Below, piece by piece: positions 33,777 through 43,339 of a stretch of DNA of 64,000 nt. The position numbers were made by a program, and so were the translations under genes. The DNA comes from Candidatus Hydrogenedentota bacterium. GTDB lineage: Bacteria > Hydrogenedentota > Hydrogenedentia > Hydrogenedentales > CAILVY01. The notes beneath the pieces are model-generated. The model worked only from the letters and a program-made list of their open reading frames with translations. It had not been told where the DNA came from and ran no database searches. Positions within the stretch are counted from its first letter, which is position 1. Every line of letters begins with the position of its first letter. Location of the stretch: NCBI GenBank assembly GCA_903837785.1, contig CAILVY010000067.1, positions 1 to 64,000 on the forward strand, in the 5' to 3' direction.

Positions 33777-35849
33777 CTACTTCGCGGGTTCCGAGCCGGG
33801 CGCTGCGGGGAGGGCGCGCTCGATTTCGGAGGCGACTTTCTCTGCGAGAAAGCGATAGCCGTCGTCCGTGAAGTGGACGTTCCGCGGTTGCTGATACTGC
33901 GCGAGCTTCGGAAGCACATAGGCGTTCAGATCATCGATCGGGATTTGGTTCTGCGCCATCACTTCGCGCGCGATGTCGTTCGCTTTCTCTTCTTCGCCCT
34001 TGATCCGCATCTTTGTGCCGTCCGGGACGGGCGTGGTCGTTGCGAAGATGAGTTGGGCACCCGTGGCCTTCAGCCGGGCGGCGAGCTGCTCGAGATTCTT
34101 CCGATAGTCTTCGGGGGATACTTGCCAATCGCCGGAGAGGTCGGGCTTCCCGTCCTTCAATCGTTTGAGATCGTGCAGTCCCCAATTGAAGTGGATCACG
34201 CCCCATTTCCCATCGCCCAGCCACTGCTCCAGGAACTGAATGCCGCGCGACGTGGGCCCGCCGTTCGTCGGGATGCGCAGCACGTTGGCCTTGCCTTCGA
34301 GAAGGCTCCGCACGGGCAGCGTATAGCCGACGGAGATGGAGTCGCCGATGAGCAGGACGCGCGGGAGTTTGGGGTCTTCCTGGATGGGGGCGAAGGCGGG
34401 ATCCGCGGACTCGGCGGCTTCGGGCGCACGCGCCGCCGCCGAGGGAACCACGGGAATGGGCTTCTGCGATTCCGCATCCATCCTGGGCGGCAGCATGAAC
34501 ACATGTTCGCCGGTCTTGTCGCAGAAGTAGAGCCGGGACATGGAAAGCTTGCGCGTGTCTCCGTCCGCCCAGAAGGCATAGAAGTCCGGATGCGCGTTGA
34601 GCGGGCGGCGCGCATGCGAGTGGTTGTATTGGCTTCCGCAAGTGACGAGGCGGGTGCGCATCCAGGTGGCGCCGTTGTCCGTGCTCGTCCACAAGGCGAT
34701 CTCGCCGCCGGGGTTGTACGGCTGCGGGCCGGTTTCCGTCGGGCCGATGACCTGCCAGGTATCGCCGTCCACGTAGAGGCTTCCGGAGTCGTAGTTGTTG
34801 TCCGAGACGGCGATGTCCGAGATCTTCCATTCGCCGCCGCTCCAATGCGCGACGCGCCACGTGTGCGGGGCATTCTTCGGGCCGGGTTCCCAGCCCTTGC
34901 TGGTTACGTAAAGGATGGCGGGGTTTCCGTCGCGATCGTAATTGAGATCCTTGACGTAGACGAGCAACTTGTCCGCCTCGTAGTCATGCACGAGCGCCGG
35001 GTTCTGCACGGCATCCAACGGGGTCGGCACGGCCTCGCCGCGGATGTTCTTCCACGTCCTTCCCACGTCGTCCGTGGCCAGATAATAGAGATTCGTACGG
35101 AAGTTCAGCCCTTTGCCTTTTGGGTGATAGTCAAAGGCCGTGCCCACTTTCGAGCCGCAGGGCCAACTCACTTGATAGTGCCCTTCGCCGATGTGGGCGA
35201 GCGGCGCGGGCGGCGACCACGTGCGTCCGTCGGGACTGCTTGCGAAGCAGAGGCCGCGTCCCTCTTTGTAGCGCGTATGCAGAAAGAGGAAACCCTTGCC
35301 GGGGAGAAACCAGGGCTGCGGATAAGAGAAATTCGTTTCGAGCACCTGTTCAAAATCGTCAATGGCGTAAGGCGTGCGGCTCCGGAAGATGTAGGACGGC
35401 CGCGCGGTCCCGTGTGAACTGGCGAAGACCCAGAGATGGCCGGCATCGTCGATCGAGATCACCGGGTTGTCGTGCGCGTCCGTCGTCTTCTTGTCCATGA
35501 GAATGACGGGCCGCGGGACCTCGCCCGTGACGTGGTCGTAGTAACTGATCATCTCGAGAAGCGACTTGTTGCCTTGCGTGGCCCCGCCGTAGACGAAGAA
35601 GGTCTTTTTCGCCTCGGGCGCATAGACCGCCATCGGAATGTGCTTCATGCAGTACGTGGCGAGCCCGCCGCTGTACTTGAAGGCATATTCGTCCTTCGTG
35701 GCCTGATTGCTGTACCAGATGCCGCTGTAGCCGTCGGCTCGGGCTGGTTGCGCCATTGCCGCCGTGCTGCACAAGATGCAGAGCGTAACCGCAATGAACA
35801 GTGGCATAGCGCCGGATGGCGTGCGAGTTCTCCCGTTGGCCCGTGGCAT
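33777..35849 (-). CDS. Secreted BNR-4 repeat protein fused to SGNH/GDSL esterase domain
   Basis: 690 residues from ATG 35849, chosen for the GGGAGGTGAG Shine-Dalgarno and because the signal peptide (PLFIAVTLCILCSTAAMAQ) follows; the frame upstream is unrelated. Residues about 35-450 are a BNR-4 propeller (SYPQPWFLPGKGFLFLHTRY, CFASSPDGRTWSPP, VSWPCGSKVGTAFDYH). After an Ala/Pro linker, residues about 490-690 form an SGNH hydrolase: block I GDSISVGY (catalytic Ser), block III-like NWGLHDL, block V NVHFTDDGY (His in the D/x-x-H-type site). BNR-4 proteins include polysaccharide lyases; SGNH domains often remove acetyl groups. It may combine lyase or binding with deacetylation. Confidence 0.85.
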   Translation of the reverse strand: MPRANGRTRTPSGAMPLFIAVTLCILCSTAAMAQPARADGYSGIWYSNQATKDEYAFKYSGGLATYCMKHIPMAVYAPEAKKTFFVYGGATQGNKSLLEMISYYDHVTGEVPRPVILMDKKTTDAHDNPVISIDDAGHLWVFASSHGTARPSYIFRSRTPYAIDDFEQVLETNFSYPQPWFLPGKGFLFLHTRYKEGRGLCFASSPDGRTWSPPAPLAHIGEGHYQVSWPCGSKVGTAFDYHPKGKGLNFRTNLYYLATDDVGRTWKNIRGEAVPTPLDAVQNPALVHDYEADKLLVYVKDLNYDRDGNPAILYVTSKGWEPGPKNAPHTWRVAHWSGGEWKISDIAVSDNNYDSGSLYVDGDTWQVIGPTETGPQPYNPGGEIALWTSTDNGATWMRTRLVTCGSQYNHSHARRPLNAHPDFYAFWADGDTRKLSMSRLYFCDKTGEHVFMLPPRMDAESQKPIPVVPSAAARAPEAAESADPAFAPIQEDPKLPRVLLIGDSISVGYTLPVRSLLEGKANVLRIPTNGGPTSRGIQFLEQWLGDGKWGVIHFNWGLHDLKRLKDGKPDLSGDWQVSPEDYRKNLEQLAARLKATGAQLIFATTTPVPDGTKMRIKGEEEKANDIAREVMAQNQIPIDDLNAYVLPKLAQYQQPRNVHFTDDGYRFLAEKVASEIERALPAAPGSEPAK

Positions 35850-35971
35850 GATCTCACCTCCCGTCGTCCCGAATGTTGTTGCAGGACGCGCCCGTGCGCC
35901 GCATTGCGCGGTCACTGGAGCACACTCCTCACGCTCTATATTCTCATTGCGGGCGAAGCGATGCAACCCGG

Positions 35972-37420
35972 CTAGGGATGGATGGGCACGGTTCCCGTGG
36001 CGTCGACGATGTAACCGAACCGCTTGATGTAGGCATCGCCGGGTTCGAAGGCGTCCTTTCGTTCGGCGAGGATGCGGGTCAGGAGGCTGTCGAGCCGGCC
36101 CTGCACTTCCTGATGATCGCGTTCATTGCAGAGGTTCCTCTGCTGATACGGGTCGGATTCGTTGTCGAAGAGCAGCCACGGGCCGTTGAGGTCTCTCACG
36201 TACGTATGCTGACGCGTGCGGATGCCGCGGCACTCGCGGCCGCCGTTCTGGCGGGTCCACTCGCCGAAGGGCGTGATGCAAGCGAGCAGTGCGCCTTCGA
36301 TGTTGGGCGCGTGCCCGCCGATGAGGTTCCGCGACAAGTCCTTGCCCTCGACGGAAGGCGGCGGCGTGATGCCGCAGAGGCCAAGCAGTGTGGGCATGAT
36401 GTCGGGCGCATTGATGAGCCAGTCGAGCGGACGCGGCGTTGTGCCGAGCCCCTTGGGATAGCGCAGGAGGAAGGGGACGCGGATCGACTCGTCATAGGGC
36501 TTCTGCTTGCGCTGCATCCCCTGCGAGTAGAGCATGTCGCCGTGATCGGAAGTGAAGACAAGGATCGTGTTCTCGGCGATGCCGCAGTCCTCCAGTGTCC
36601 CGAGCAGGGCGCCCAGGCAGCCGTCCAGTGCGAGGATGTGCGCGTAATAGCCCGCGAGGTCTTTTCGGGCTTTCTCCGCGCAGTCCGGCGGCACGTTCGG
36701 ACGGAGGACGATGTCCGCTTCGCGGACGCGATCACGGCAGTCCTTCGGCGCGGTCTCATAGGGGTTGTGCGGCGGTCCCCAGGAGAGGAAGAGGGCAAAC
36801 GGCGCCCCGCCGGCCCGTTCTTGGATGTAGCGCTGCGCATCGCGGGTTTGCGCGGCGGCATCGTAGCCGTCCCATTGTTTGGGCGCAGGATCGTCGTCGT
36901 AGTATCGCGACGCATTGTATTCGTGCGTGCATTCCAGCGCTTTCCAGTACTGAAAGCCCTGGCGATGTTCCGGCGTCGTGAAGCTCATGCGGCCGCGCCC
37001 GTCGAGATGCCACTTCCCGATATAGCCGGTCTGATATCCGGCATCACGGAACGCTTCGGCCACCGTTACGGCAGTGTCCGGCAACGGAACATCGTTGAGG
37101 AAGACGCCGTGCGTGTGCCAGTACTGCCCCGTCATGAGGCTCGCGCGATAAGGAGAACAAACGGGACATCCCGAGACGGCGTGGGTGAAATTCACGCTTT
37201 GCGCCGCCAGGCGATCGAGGTTGGGCGTGTGTGCGTTCGGGTCGCCCGCGTAGCCCGTGGCCTGCGCGCGCCACTGATCCGCGAAGAGGAAGACCACATT
37301 GGGCCTGGCCTCTCCCGTGTTCTGGACATTCCCATGGGCGCGGCGAGACAACTGGGTGGCGCCCGCGAGCATGGCTCCCAGGAACGTGCGGCGCTTTATG
37401 GCTTGGCATGCGTTCTTCAT
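35972..37420 (-). CDS. Type I sulfatase with Tat signal
   Basis: 482 residues from ATG 37420; a 150-residue upstream extension of the frame is antisense or low-quality sequence and is excluded. The twin-Arg leader is IKRRTFLGAMLAGATQ. The formylglycine motif is CSPYR (Cys88) in GCPVCSPYRASLMTGQ. Other sulfatase blocks: LFADQWRAQATGY, IGKWHLDG, LSWGPPHNPYE, VFTSDHGDMLYSQG and LFDNESDPYQQRNL. The start overlaps the stop of the upstream sulfatase by 4 bp, so the two sulfatases are translated together. The substrate is unknown; a secreted choline-sulfatase/arylsulfatase-like S1 enzyme. Confidence 0.95.
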   Translation of the reverse strand: MKNACQAIKRRTFLGAMLAGATQLSRRAHGNVQNTGEARPNVVFLFADQWRAQATGYAGDPNAHTPNLDRLAAQSVNFTHAVSGCPVCSPYRASLMTGQYWHTHGVFLNDVPLPDTAVTVAEAFRDAGYQTGYIGKWHLDGRGRMSFTTPEHRQGFQYWKALECTHEYNASRYYDDDPAPKQWDGYDAAAQTRDAQRYIQERAGGAPFALFLSWGPPHNPYETAPKDCRDRVREADIVLRPNVPPDCAEKARKDLAGYYAHILALDGCLGALLGTLEDCGIAENTILVFTSDHGDMLYSQGMQRKQKPYDESIRVPFLLRYPKGLGTTPRPLDWLINAPDIMPTLLGLCGITPPPSVEGKDLSRNLIGGHAPNIEGALLACITPFGEWTRQNGGRECRGIRTRQHTYVRDLNGPWLLFDNESDPYQQRNLCNERDHQEVQGRLDSLLTRILAERKDAFEPGDAYIKRFGYIVDATGTVPIHP

Positions 37421-38847
37421 GTCGATTGGGCGTTCCCCGGAGTCCGAAACGACTGTGACGCGGGATCGCGCAGGTCGGCTTGGCTGCGCCCGAGCAGAAC
37501 ACGCAGGCGCGCGAGGGTGATCTGCTGCTCCGCATGGCCGCTCAGGTCGCTCTTCTCCTGCGGGTCGCTCTGCAGGTCGAAGAGTTGCGTCGTGCGTTGG
37601 CCGTTGACGCTGTATTCGATCAGTTTCCAGCGCCCGTCGCAGACGCCGCGCTGCACGTCCCGATAGGCATAAAACACATGATCCCGATGGCGGCGTTTGG
37701 AATCCTGCAACGCGGGCAGCATGCTTCTGCTTTCGACCGAGTCCGGCACGGGCACATTCGCGAGCGCGGACAACGTGGGGAACACGTCGCTGAGATAGCA
37801 GAACGTGTCCCGGCGGACTCCACTGGGCACACCCGGTCCGCGCATCAGCAGGGGCACGCGGACGCTGCATTCGTAGAGGTTCTGTTTGCCCATCAGTCCG
37901 TGCTGGCCGACGGCGAGGCCGTTGTCGCCGCCGAATACGACGATAGTGTTCCCGGCGAGGCCGCTTTCTTCCAGAGCCGCGAGCACGCGGCCGATTTGCG
38001 CATCGAGATGGGTAATCATCGCGTAGTAATCCGCGATGTGGCGGCGGATGGCCTCGGGCGTGCGGGGAAAGGGCGCGAGCAATTCGTCGCGTATCCGCAA
38101 TTCGCCATTGTCGAAGGGGTGCTCCGGGAGGAAGTTGTCCGGCAGCGCAATCCTCTCAGGATCGTATTGGCGAAGATAGGATTCGGGCGCCAGGCGCGGG
38201 TCATGCGGCGCGAGATAGGCGAGATAGAGGAAGAAGGGCTGTTCGCCGTGCGGCGTCCGCAGGAAGTCAATCGCCGCATCGCTCAAGAACTCGCTCGAAT
38301 GGCCGTCGCGCAAGCGCTTTGCCTCTTCCGGATAGGCGCCGCTCGGATCGAAGTCGTGCGTGGCGAGATGGAAATGATCGCCCATGCCGCCGAAGTGGAT
38401 GTGTGCGCCCTCGCTGAAGCTGCGCGCATATGCGGCGCGCCCGTTATGCCATTTCCCGATGCCGCAAGTGCGGTAGCCCGCAGCCCGAAAGGCTTCGGGC
38501 ATCGTGCGATGCTCCTCCGGAATCACATCGCCGTTGTGTTTCAGGCTGAAGAGGTTGCGGCCGGTGAGCAACATGGCGCGGCTCGGCACGCACACAGCGG
38601 GTAAGCTTCCGCCCATGATGTGGGCGCGGGTGAACGCGGTGCCCTGTTCGCAGAGCTGGTCGAGGTTGGGTGTGGCGATTTCGGCGTTTCCCAGCGCGTG
38701 AATCGTGTCGAAGCGTTGATCGTCGGCGAGGAGAAACACGACATTCGGGCGCTTGTTTTCGGCGCGCACCCGGCGCAGGAATCGGGCGCTGCCCGCGGCG
38801 AGCGGCAACCCTAGGCCGCACAGCCCAAGAAAATCGCGCCGTTTCAT
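37417..38847 (-). CDS. Type I sulfatase with Tat signal
   Basis: 476 residues from ATG 38847 (TGGAGGACTCCC lies 3' on the plus strand; the longer start at 38880 precedes the Tat motif). The leader MKRRDFLGLCGLGLPLAAG is twin-Arg. The catalytic motif is CVPSR (Cys86) in LPAVCVPSRAMLLTGR. Metal-site segments are FLLADDQRFDTIHALG and VFGGDNGLAVGQHGLMGKQ; GIGKWHNG and LAYLAPHDPR are conserved. The C-terminal LFDLQSDPQEKSDL is typical. It is the first gene of a two-sulfatase operon reading leftward and is divergent from the clan-A hydrolase gene. The C-terminal tail after about 455 has no family similarity. Confidence 0.95.
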   Translation of the reverse strand: MKRRDFLGLCGLGLPLAAGSARFLRRVRAENKRPNVVFLLADDQRFDTIHALGNAEIATPNLDQLCEQGTAFTRAHIMGGSLPAVCVPSRAMLLTGRNLFSLKHNGDVIPEEHRTMPEAFRAAGYRTCGIGKWHNGRAAYARSFSEGAHIHFGGMGDHFHLATHDFDPSGAYPEEAKRLRDGHSSEFLSDAAIDFLRTPHGEQPFFLYLAYLAPHDPRLAPESYLRQYDPERIALPDNFLPEHPFDNGELRIRDELLAPFPRTPEAIRRHIADYYAMITHLDAQIGRVLAALEESGLAGNTIVVFGGDNGLAVGQHGLMGKQNLYECSVRVPLLMRGPGVPSGVRRDTFCYLSDVFPTLSALANVPVPDSVESRSMLPALQDSKRRHRDHVFYAYRDVQRGVCDGRWKLIEYSVNGQRTTQLFDLQSDPQEKSDLSGHAEQQITLARLRVLLGRSQADLRDPASQSFRTPGNAQST

Positions 38848-39020
38848 CTGGAGGACTCCCAACCTGCTTTTATGCGGCAACCAGTATGATTCACCGCCTC
38901 AAGGCAGTCAAACGCCTCATCCGCCCCGGGCGAAGGCGGAAACCCGTAAGGATCGACTCGGGTCGTATTCGCATGGAACCGCGCGGTTCGCGGCGCCCGC
39001 AATGACGGAGGAGAGAGACG

Positions 39021-40436
39021 ATGCATCTGCAAAGGGTTATGCGTGCGCTTGTCGTGGCGCCGGCCGTGGCGATCCTGCTCATCCTGAGCCCGGCGGACAG
39101 TGTCGGGCAGAGCCCGCTCGATCTGGATCCCTATGGCGGCCTGAAGAGTCCGAATTTCGGCCAGGGGAAGTGCTTTCGGACGCATTTCGACGGAGAGCGG
39201 TGGTGGCTCGTGACGCCCGACGGCGGCGCGTTCCTCTCGTTGGGCGCGTGCGTCATCAATCCCTCGGGGGACGAGGAACGCGGCACGGGTCGCCGGCCAT
39301 ACGCGGAGAATGTCCTCAAGAAACATGGATCAGTCGAAGGCTGGACCGCGGCCACGAACGATCGTATGAAGGAATGGGGGATGAACACGCTGGGGGCATG
39401 GTCCTCCGGAGAGCTCCGTTCGTCCGTGCCGTACGCGCTGGAATTGTCCGTGGGTTCCGGATTGTGGGGCCGCGGCCGGGTGCCCGATTTCTTCAGCCCG
39501 GAGACGGAGGAGCATATCCGCAGCCGCGCCTCCGGCATCGATGCCTGCCTCAACGATCCATATCTCGTGGGCTACTTCCTGGATAACGAGTTGCCGTGGT
39601 CCTACGACTGGCGGCGATATCCTTATCTCTTTCCGGGGTATCTGGCCATGCCTTCCGATGCGCCGGGGAAACAACGGCTGGTCGCATTCTTCAAGGAGCG
39701 CTATCAGAACGTGGAACGCTTCTCCGAAGTGTGGAGCGTGCCGCTGAAGGACTGGGCGGAACTCGCACAAGTTCAAACGATGAACGCGCGGGACGCGGCC
39801 CGGGCACAGCAGGACCGCGAGGACTTCGTGTTGTTGGCGGCGCGGCAGTATTTCAGGATCGCAACGGAAGCCGTGCGCGCGAAGGACAAGGATCACTTGA
39901 TTCTCGGCTGCCGCTTTGTGTGGATACTGGCGCCGAAACCGGTGGTGCAGGCCTGCGGCGAGTATTGCGACGTCGTCTCGATCAACTACTACGAAGCGGG
40001 GCCGGCCGGGAAGGCGCTGCTCGCGGTCTCCTGGCCCTATTCCATGCGCCTTACGCCGGATCTTGCGTTCAAGGGCTTCTATGAGACGGCGAAGAAGCCG
40101 CTCCTCGTCACGGAATTTGGATTTCGCGCGATGGACAGCGGCATGCCGAACACGTATCCGCCCGGCGTGGTCCTGCAGCCGACCGTGCCCACCCAGAAGG
40201 TGCGGGCGGACAAGTTCGAGGAATGCGCGGTCACGTGGATGTCTCAGCCGTACTTCCTGGGGTATCATTGGTTCGAGTACATGGACGAGCCGAGAGGCGG
40301 CCGCTTCGACGGCGAAAACGGCAACTACGGACTCGTCAATATCGAAGACGAGCCGTACACGGAGTTCATCGAGCGCTTTCAGGCGGTGAACCGGCGCGTG
40401 TGGGATTTGCATGCCGCGTCTAAGATGTCCCGTTGA
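39021..40436 (+). CDS. Secreted clan-A glycoside hydrolase (GH50/GH42-like)
   Basis: 471 residues with a signal sequence (about 7-29) and GGAGGAGAG upstream. The barrel contains the acid/base motif LVGYFLDNELPW (Asn189-Glu190) and a second Glu on a C-terminal strand, LLVTEFGF (Glu365), the spacing expected for the two catalytic glutamates of clan-A retaining enzymes. The DNE-x-x-W segment is reminiscent of GH50 beta-agarases. An early strand FLSLGACVINPSG and YHWFEYMDEPRGG near the end support a TIM barrel. It is divergent from the sulfatase pair. Substrate possibilities include agarose-like or other beta-galactans; this is inference. Confidence 0.8.
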   Translation: MHLQRVMRALVVAPAVAILLILSPADSVGQSPLDLDPYGGLKSPNFGQGKCFRTHFDGERWWLVTPDGGAFLSLGACVINPSGDEERGTGRRPYAENVLKKHGSVEGWTAATNDRMKEWGMNTLGAWSSGELRSSVPYALELSVGSGLWGRGRVPDFFSPETEEHIRSRASGIDACLNDPYLVGYFLDNELPWSYDWRRYPYLFPGYLAMPSDAPGKQRLVAFFKERYQNVERFSEVWSVPLKDWAELAQVQTMNARDAARAQQDREDFVLLAARQYFRIATEAVRAKDKDHLILGCRFVWILAPKPVVQACGEYCDVVSINYYEAGPAGKALLAVSWPYSMRLTPDLAFKGFYETAKKPLLVTEFGFRAMDSGMPNTYPPGVVLQPTVPTQKVRADKFEECAVTWMSQPYFLGYHWFEYMDEPRGGRFDGENGNYGLVNIEDEPYTEFIERFQAVNRRVWDLHAASKMSR

Positions 40437-40458
40437 CGCGGCCCGGGGAGAAGGCACG

Positions 40459-40884
40459 ATGATGCGGAGATGCTTGCTTGGGGTGTGCATTTGCCTGGCA
40501 ATGGCGGGCGCGATGGGCGGATGCGCCTCGGCCCGCGAGGCGAGCAACAGCCGCACAGCCATCCAGGTCCTGTTGAATCAATGGAAGGCGGCGTTCGTTG
40601 CGAACAACCTTGACGCGATATTGCCGCTCTATTCCGAGCACTTCCAGTCCAACGGCCGGGGCAAGGCATTCCTGGCGGAGTACCTCAAGGAAGCGATGGC
40701 GGAAGGGGCCGGGGCGGACGTCAAGATCAATACGGACATCTCGACGATTACGATTCAGGGGAACACGGCCACCGTCTTGCCCGTGGCGGTCTGTGGCCGG
40801 GTGGGATCGGACAGCCTGCGGCTCGACCTCGCCAAAGAAGACGGTCAGTGGCGCATCGTCGGCATGACTGGCAAGCACCTGTAG
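40459..40884 (+). CDS. Small lipoprotein with NTF2/SnoaL-like domain
   Basis: 141 residues from ATG 40459 (GGGGAGAAGG upstream). The signal peptide ends in a lipobox-like AMGGC (Cys22). The remaining 115 residues have the cone-shaped NTF2-like pattern: AIQVLLNQWKAAFVANNLDAILPLYSEHF, a central helix KAFLAEYLKEAM, and strands ADVKINTDISTITIQGNTATVLPVAV and LRLDLAKEDGQWRIVGMTG. This is the DUF4440/SnoaL type, usually small-molecule binding or of unknown role. It lies 22 bp after the clan-A hydrolase and is probably co-transcribed. Confidence 0.8.
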   Translation: MMRRCLLGVCICLAMAGAMGGCASAREASNSRTAIQVLLNQWKAAFVANNLDAILPLYSEHFQSNGRGKAFLAEYLKEAMAEGAGADVKINTDISTITIQGNTATVLPVAVCGRVGSDSLRLDLAKEDGQWRIVGMTGKHL

Positions 40885-40895
40885 CCGCAGCACCC

Positions 40896-42218
40896 CTACT
40901 TCATCCGGCCTTGCCATTCGGGCACGGCCACGAGTGCGTCCACGAAGTTGTGAACCACATCCGTGTGGCAGTCCTCCTGCCAGCCGCCGCGGCGCAGGCG
41001 CGCATCTTGCGCCTTCTGGCACGGACAGCCATCGTTGTCGATGTAATACGTCATCCAGTTGAGGTTGCGATAAGCAAGATCCTTGTATGCATCGCCGCCG
41101 CCGGCCGCGTAGAAGAGCGCGGCCACGCCGCCGAGTTTCGCGCACGCCCCGCCCCACGGGTCCTTGTCATCGTCCTGTTCGCCTATGAGCACGACGCCGC
41201 CCGGTCGCGGGCTCGAGAAGTACTTCAATGAAAACTGAATCAGGCGCTCCGCGTTCTGTTTCCAATCCGGATCGAGTTTCTCCTTGCGCTCGATCAGATA
41301 TCGGGCGGTTTCGAGCGGGGCCCAGGAATTCCGGTTGTTGTCCAGGTCATAGTCTTCGAAAAACGAAACCCACAGGCATCTCTCGGGCTCTTCGGGCGAT
41401 GAAATCTGATAGGTCTTCATCCAGTGCCACAGCGCATCGCGCGGCCCCTGATACTTGCCGTAACCGTGTTCCAGGAGCGCGTCGAAGAGGCGGAGGATGA
41501 ATATCATGTTGGCATTGCGATCGCCCCAGTGCTCGCCCGTCACCGCATCCACGCGGAACGGCCACGGCGCACGGGCGGCATCCCCGGGGCGCATGTTCTT
41601 CGCGAGGGCCTTCGCGTTGCGCAGCGCCTGCTTGAGATAGCGCCGCTCGCCGGTCGCTTCATAGAGCCGCAGCAGCGCATAACCGGCGATGCCGCCCTTG
41701 TCGGGTTCGATCACGTTCTTTCCGTATCGGACGTCGCCCTGCGCGGCGCGGAAGAGCGGGAAGTCCATGCAATAACCCGTGGAGCGCGTGAAGCGCGCGT
41801 AGGGGCCCCTGTTCGGCGTGAGCGTCTCCTTCACGAGATAGTCGCCCATTGTCTTCGCCCATGCGATCAGCCGGGGGTCCTGCTTGCCCGTGTACTCCCA
41901 ATACTTCAAGTAGGAGAGGATGCCCAGGCCGTTTTGCGTGCAGGGAATCGTGTCCATGCGCGGCACTTCGTAGTTGCCGTCCATGAACGTTGCGTAAACG
42001 AAGACGGGATAGCCATGTTCATTCACCGGGCACTTGAGGTACCACTGCATTTCGCGTTGGAGCGCGTCGTCCCAAGCGGTCCAGGGCAAGAGCTTGCCGC
42101 CGGCGTCGTAGACCGCATCGTGAAATCCGATCTTCGTTGGACGTTCCTGCGCGCTTGCCCATGGGACGCAAACGGCGATGCCCAGGCACAGGACGATCTG
42201 GCGTGAAACGGCGGACAT
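40896..42218 (-). CDS. Secreted alpha/alpha-toroid protein, probable carbohydrate-active
   Basis: 440 residues from ATG 42218 (GGGAGAG upstream). A signal peptide (about 1-23, CVPWASAQ) precedes a helical toroid with repeating hairpins: MQWYLKCPVNEHGYPVFVY, LGILSYLKYWEYTGKQDPRL, GIAGYALLRLYEATGERRYL, LETARYLIERKE and GVAALFYAAGG. Conserved acidic/aromatic patches (FHDAVYD, FFEDYDLDNNRNSW, WGGACAK) may line a sugar cleft. I cannot match it to a CAZy family; epimerase-like or hydrolase-like six-hairpin proteins are possible. It is 17 bp downstream of the Gfo/Idh/MocA gene on the same strand, so the two probably work in one pathway. Confidence 0.7.
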   Translation of the reverse strand: MSAVSRQIVLCLGIAVCVPWASAQERPTKIGFHDAVYDAGGKLLPWTAWDDALQREMQWYLKCPVNEHGYPVFVYATFMDGNYEVPRMDTIPCTQNGLGILSYLKYWEYTGKQDPRLIAWAKTMGDYLVKETLTPNRGPYARFTRSTGYCMDFPLFRAAQGDVRYGKNVIEPDKGGIAGYALLRLYEATGERRYLKQALRNAKALAKNMRPGDAARAPWPFRVDAVTGEHWGDRNANMIFILRLFDALLEHGYGKYQGPRDALWHWMKTYQISSPEEPERCLWVSFFEDYDLDNNRNSWAPLETARYLIERKEKLDPDWKQNAERLIQFSLKYFSSPRPGGVVLIGEQDDDKDPWGGACAKLGGVAALFYAAGGGDAYKDLAYRNLNWMTYYIDNDGCPCQKAQDARLRRGGWQEDCHTDVVHNFVDALVAVPEWQGRMK

Positions 42219-42235
42219 GTCTTCTCTCCCGCGGC

Positions 42236-43339
42236 TCAGATTTCCCTGGGGTTCCGCCACAGATCAATCGGGCGCTTGACCCCCGCGGGCCGGAACGGCA
42301 GCGCGACCTTGCGGCCCGTGCCGGCCGAGTGATAGGCGGCATAGAGCACTTCCTGCACGAGCCGCCCGTCCTCGCCAGTGGCCTGCGGCGTCTCCTTGCC
42401 GCGGACGCAGCGCGCGAAGTGATGCATTTCCTGCGGGAAGCCGTAGTTCCAGAGTTCCTCGAAGACGGGATACGTCCAGCCTTTCGTCGTGGGCGCCTTC
42501 TCGACGGCGTAGCCGTAGCCGTATTCGCTGTACGTGGGTAGGGCGTTGCCCATGTGCAGATCGGCGTACGTGAGGCCGCCCTCGCCGTGGATTTCGACGC
42601 GATCCTGCATGCCGCCGCGCCGCGCCCAACTGTCTTCCACCATGCCGATGGCGCCGTTCTCGAATTCGAGGATGCAGATCGCATCGTCATCGCCCATCGT
42701 CTTGTCCGCGTGCACGTGTGTGGCCAGTTGGCAATAGACGCTCTTCACCGAGGGCCGCCCGAGAAACCACGAGCAAAACGCTATGCCGTGGCAGCCCATA
42801 TCCATCATGACGCCGCCGCCGGACTTGTCGACGTCCCAGAACCAGTCCGCATGCGGCCCGAAGTGCTTCTCGCTCTGTTTCACGAGATAGACTTTCCCGA
42901 AGGCGCCCTGGTCCGCCATTTCCTTTGCGCGCACGTATTTCGGCGTGAAGAACAGCTCCTCGGCATACAGGAAGAGGACGCCCTTCGCGCGGCAGACCTC
43001 GATCATGCAATCGGCCTCTTCGAGCGTCATGCACAACGGCTTTTCGCAGACCACATGCTTTCCGGCATTCGCGATATCGAGGGTCATCTGGCAGTGCAGC
43101 GCGTTCGGCGCGGCAATCGTGATCATCTCGATGTCCGGCTCGGCCAACATCTCCCGATAGTCCGTGAACGCCCGGGGAATATCGAAGCGCCTGGCGAAGG
43201 CTGCGGCGTGCCCGGGCGTGGGGGAGGCCACAGCGACCACTTCTGCCTCGTCCGGCATGATGCGGAAGGACTCCGCATGGATCTCCGCCTCGAATTGGGA
43301 CCCGATGATGCCCACTTTTACCCGGTCTTTGCTGGCCAT
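42236..43339 (-). CDS. Gfo/Idh/MocA-family NAD(P)-dependent oxidoreductase
   Basis: 367 residues from ATG 43339 (GGGGAGA upstream; the longer start at 43420 is unrelated sequence). Rossmann start VKVGIIGSQFEAEIHAESF, then PNALHCQMTLDIANAGKHVVCEKPL with the hallmark E-K-P motif, and a C-terminal beta-sheet domain with GGGVMMDMGCHGI (catalytic His region). There is no leader peptide, so it is cytosolic. The family oxidises sugars, inositols or sugar acids. Its partner gene, 17 bp downstream, is the secreted toroid protein. It is divergent from the aminotransferase/aldolase/kinase operon across 285 bp of intergenic DNA. Confidence 0.94.
   Translation of the reverse strand: MASKDRVKVGIIGSQFEAEIHAESFRIMPDEAEVVAVASPTPGHAAAFARRFDIPRAFTDYREMLAEPDIEMITIAAPNALHCQMTLDIANAGKHVVCEKPLCMTLEEADCMIEVCRAKGVLFLYAEELFFTPKYVRAKEMADQGAFGKVYLVKQSEKHFGPHADWFWDVDKSGGGVMMDMGCHGIAFCSWFLGRPSVKSVYCQLATHVHADKTMGDDDAICILEFENGAIGMVEDSWARRGGMQDRVEIHGEGGLTYADLHMGNALPTYSEYGYGYAVEKAPTTKGWTYPVFEELWNYGFPQEMHHFARCVRGKETPQATGEDGRLVQEVLYAAYHSAGTGRKVALPFRPAGVKRPIDLWRNPREI

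Noticed and set aside
37421..37870. 150-residue N-terminal extension of the sulfatase that ends at 35972
   Set aside because: It overlaps the second sulfatase gene in a different frame and precedes the Tat signal; the 4-bp overlap start at 37420 is the natural one.
38848..39020. Possible tRNA or small RNA between divergent sulfatase and hydrolase genes
   Set aside because: Short GC stems occur but no cloverleaf, CCA end or anticodon arm could be drawn.
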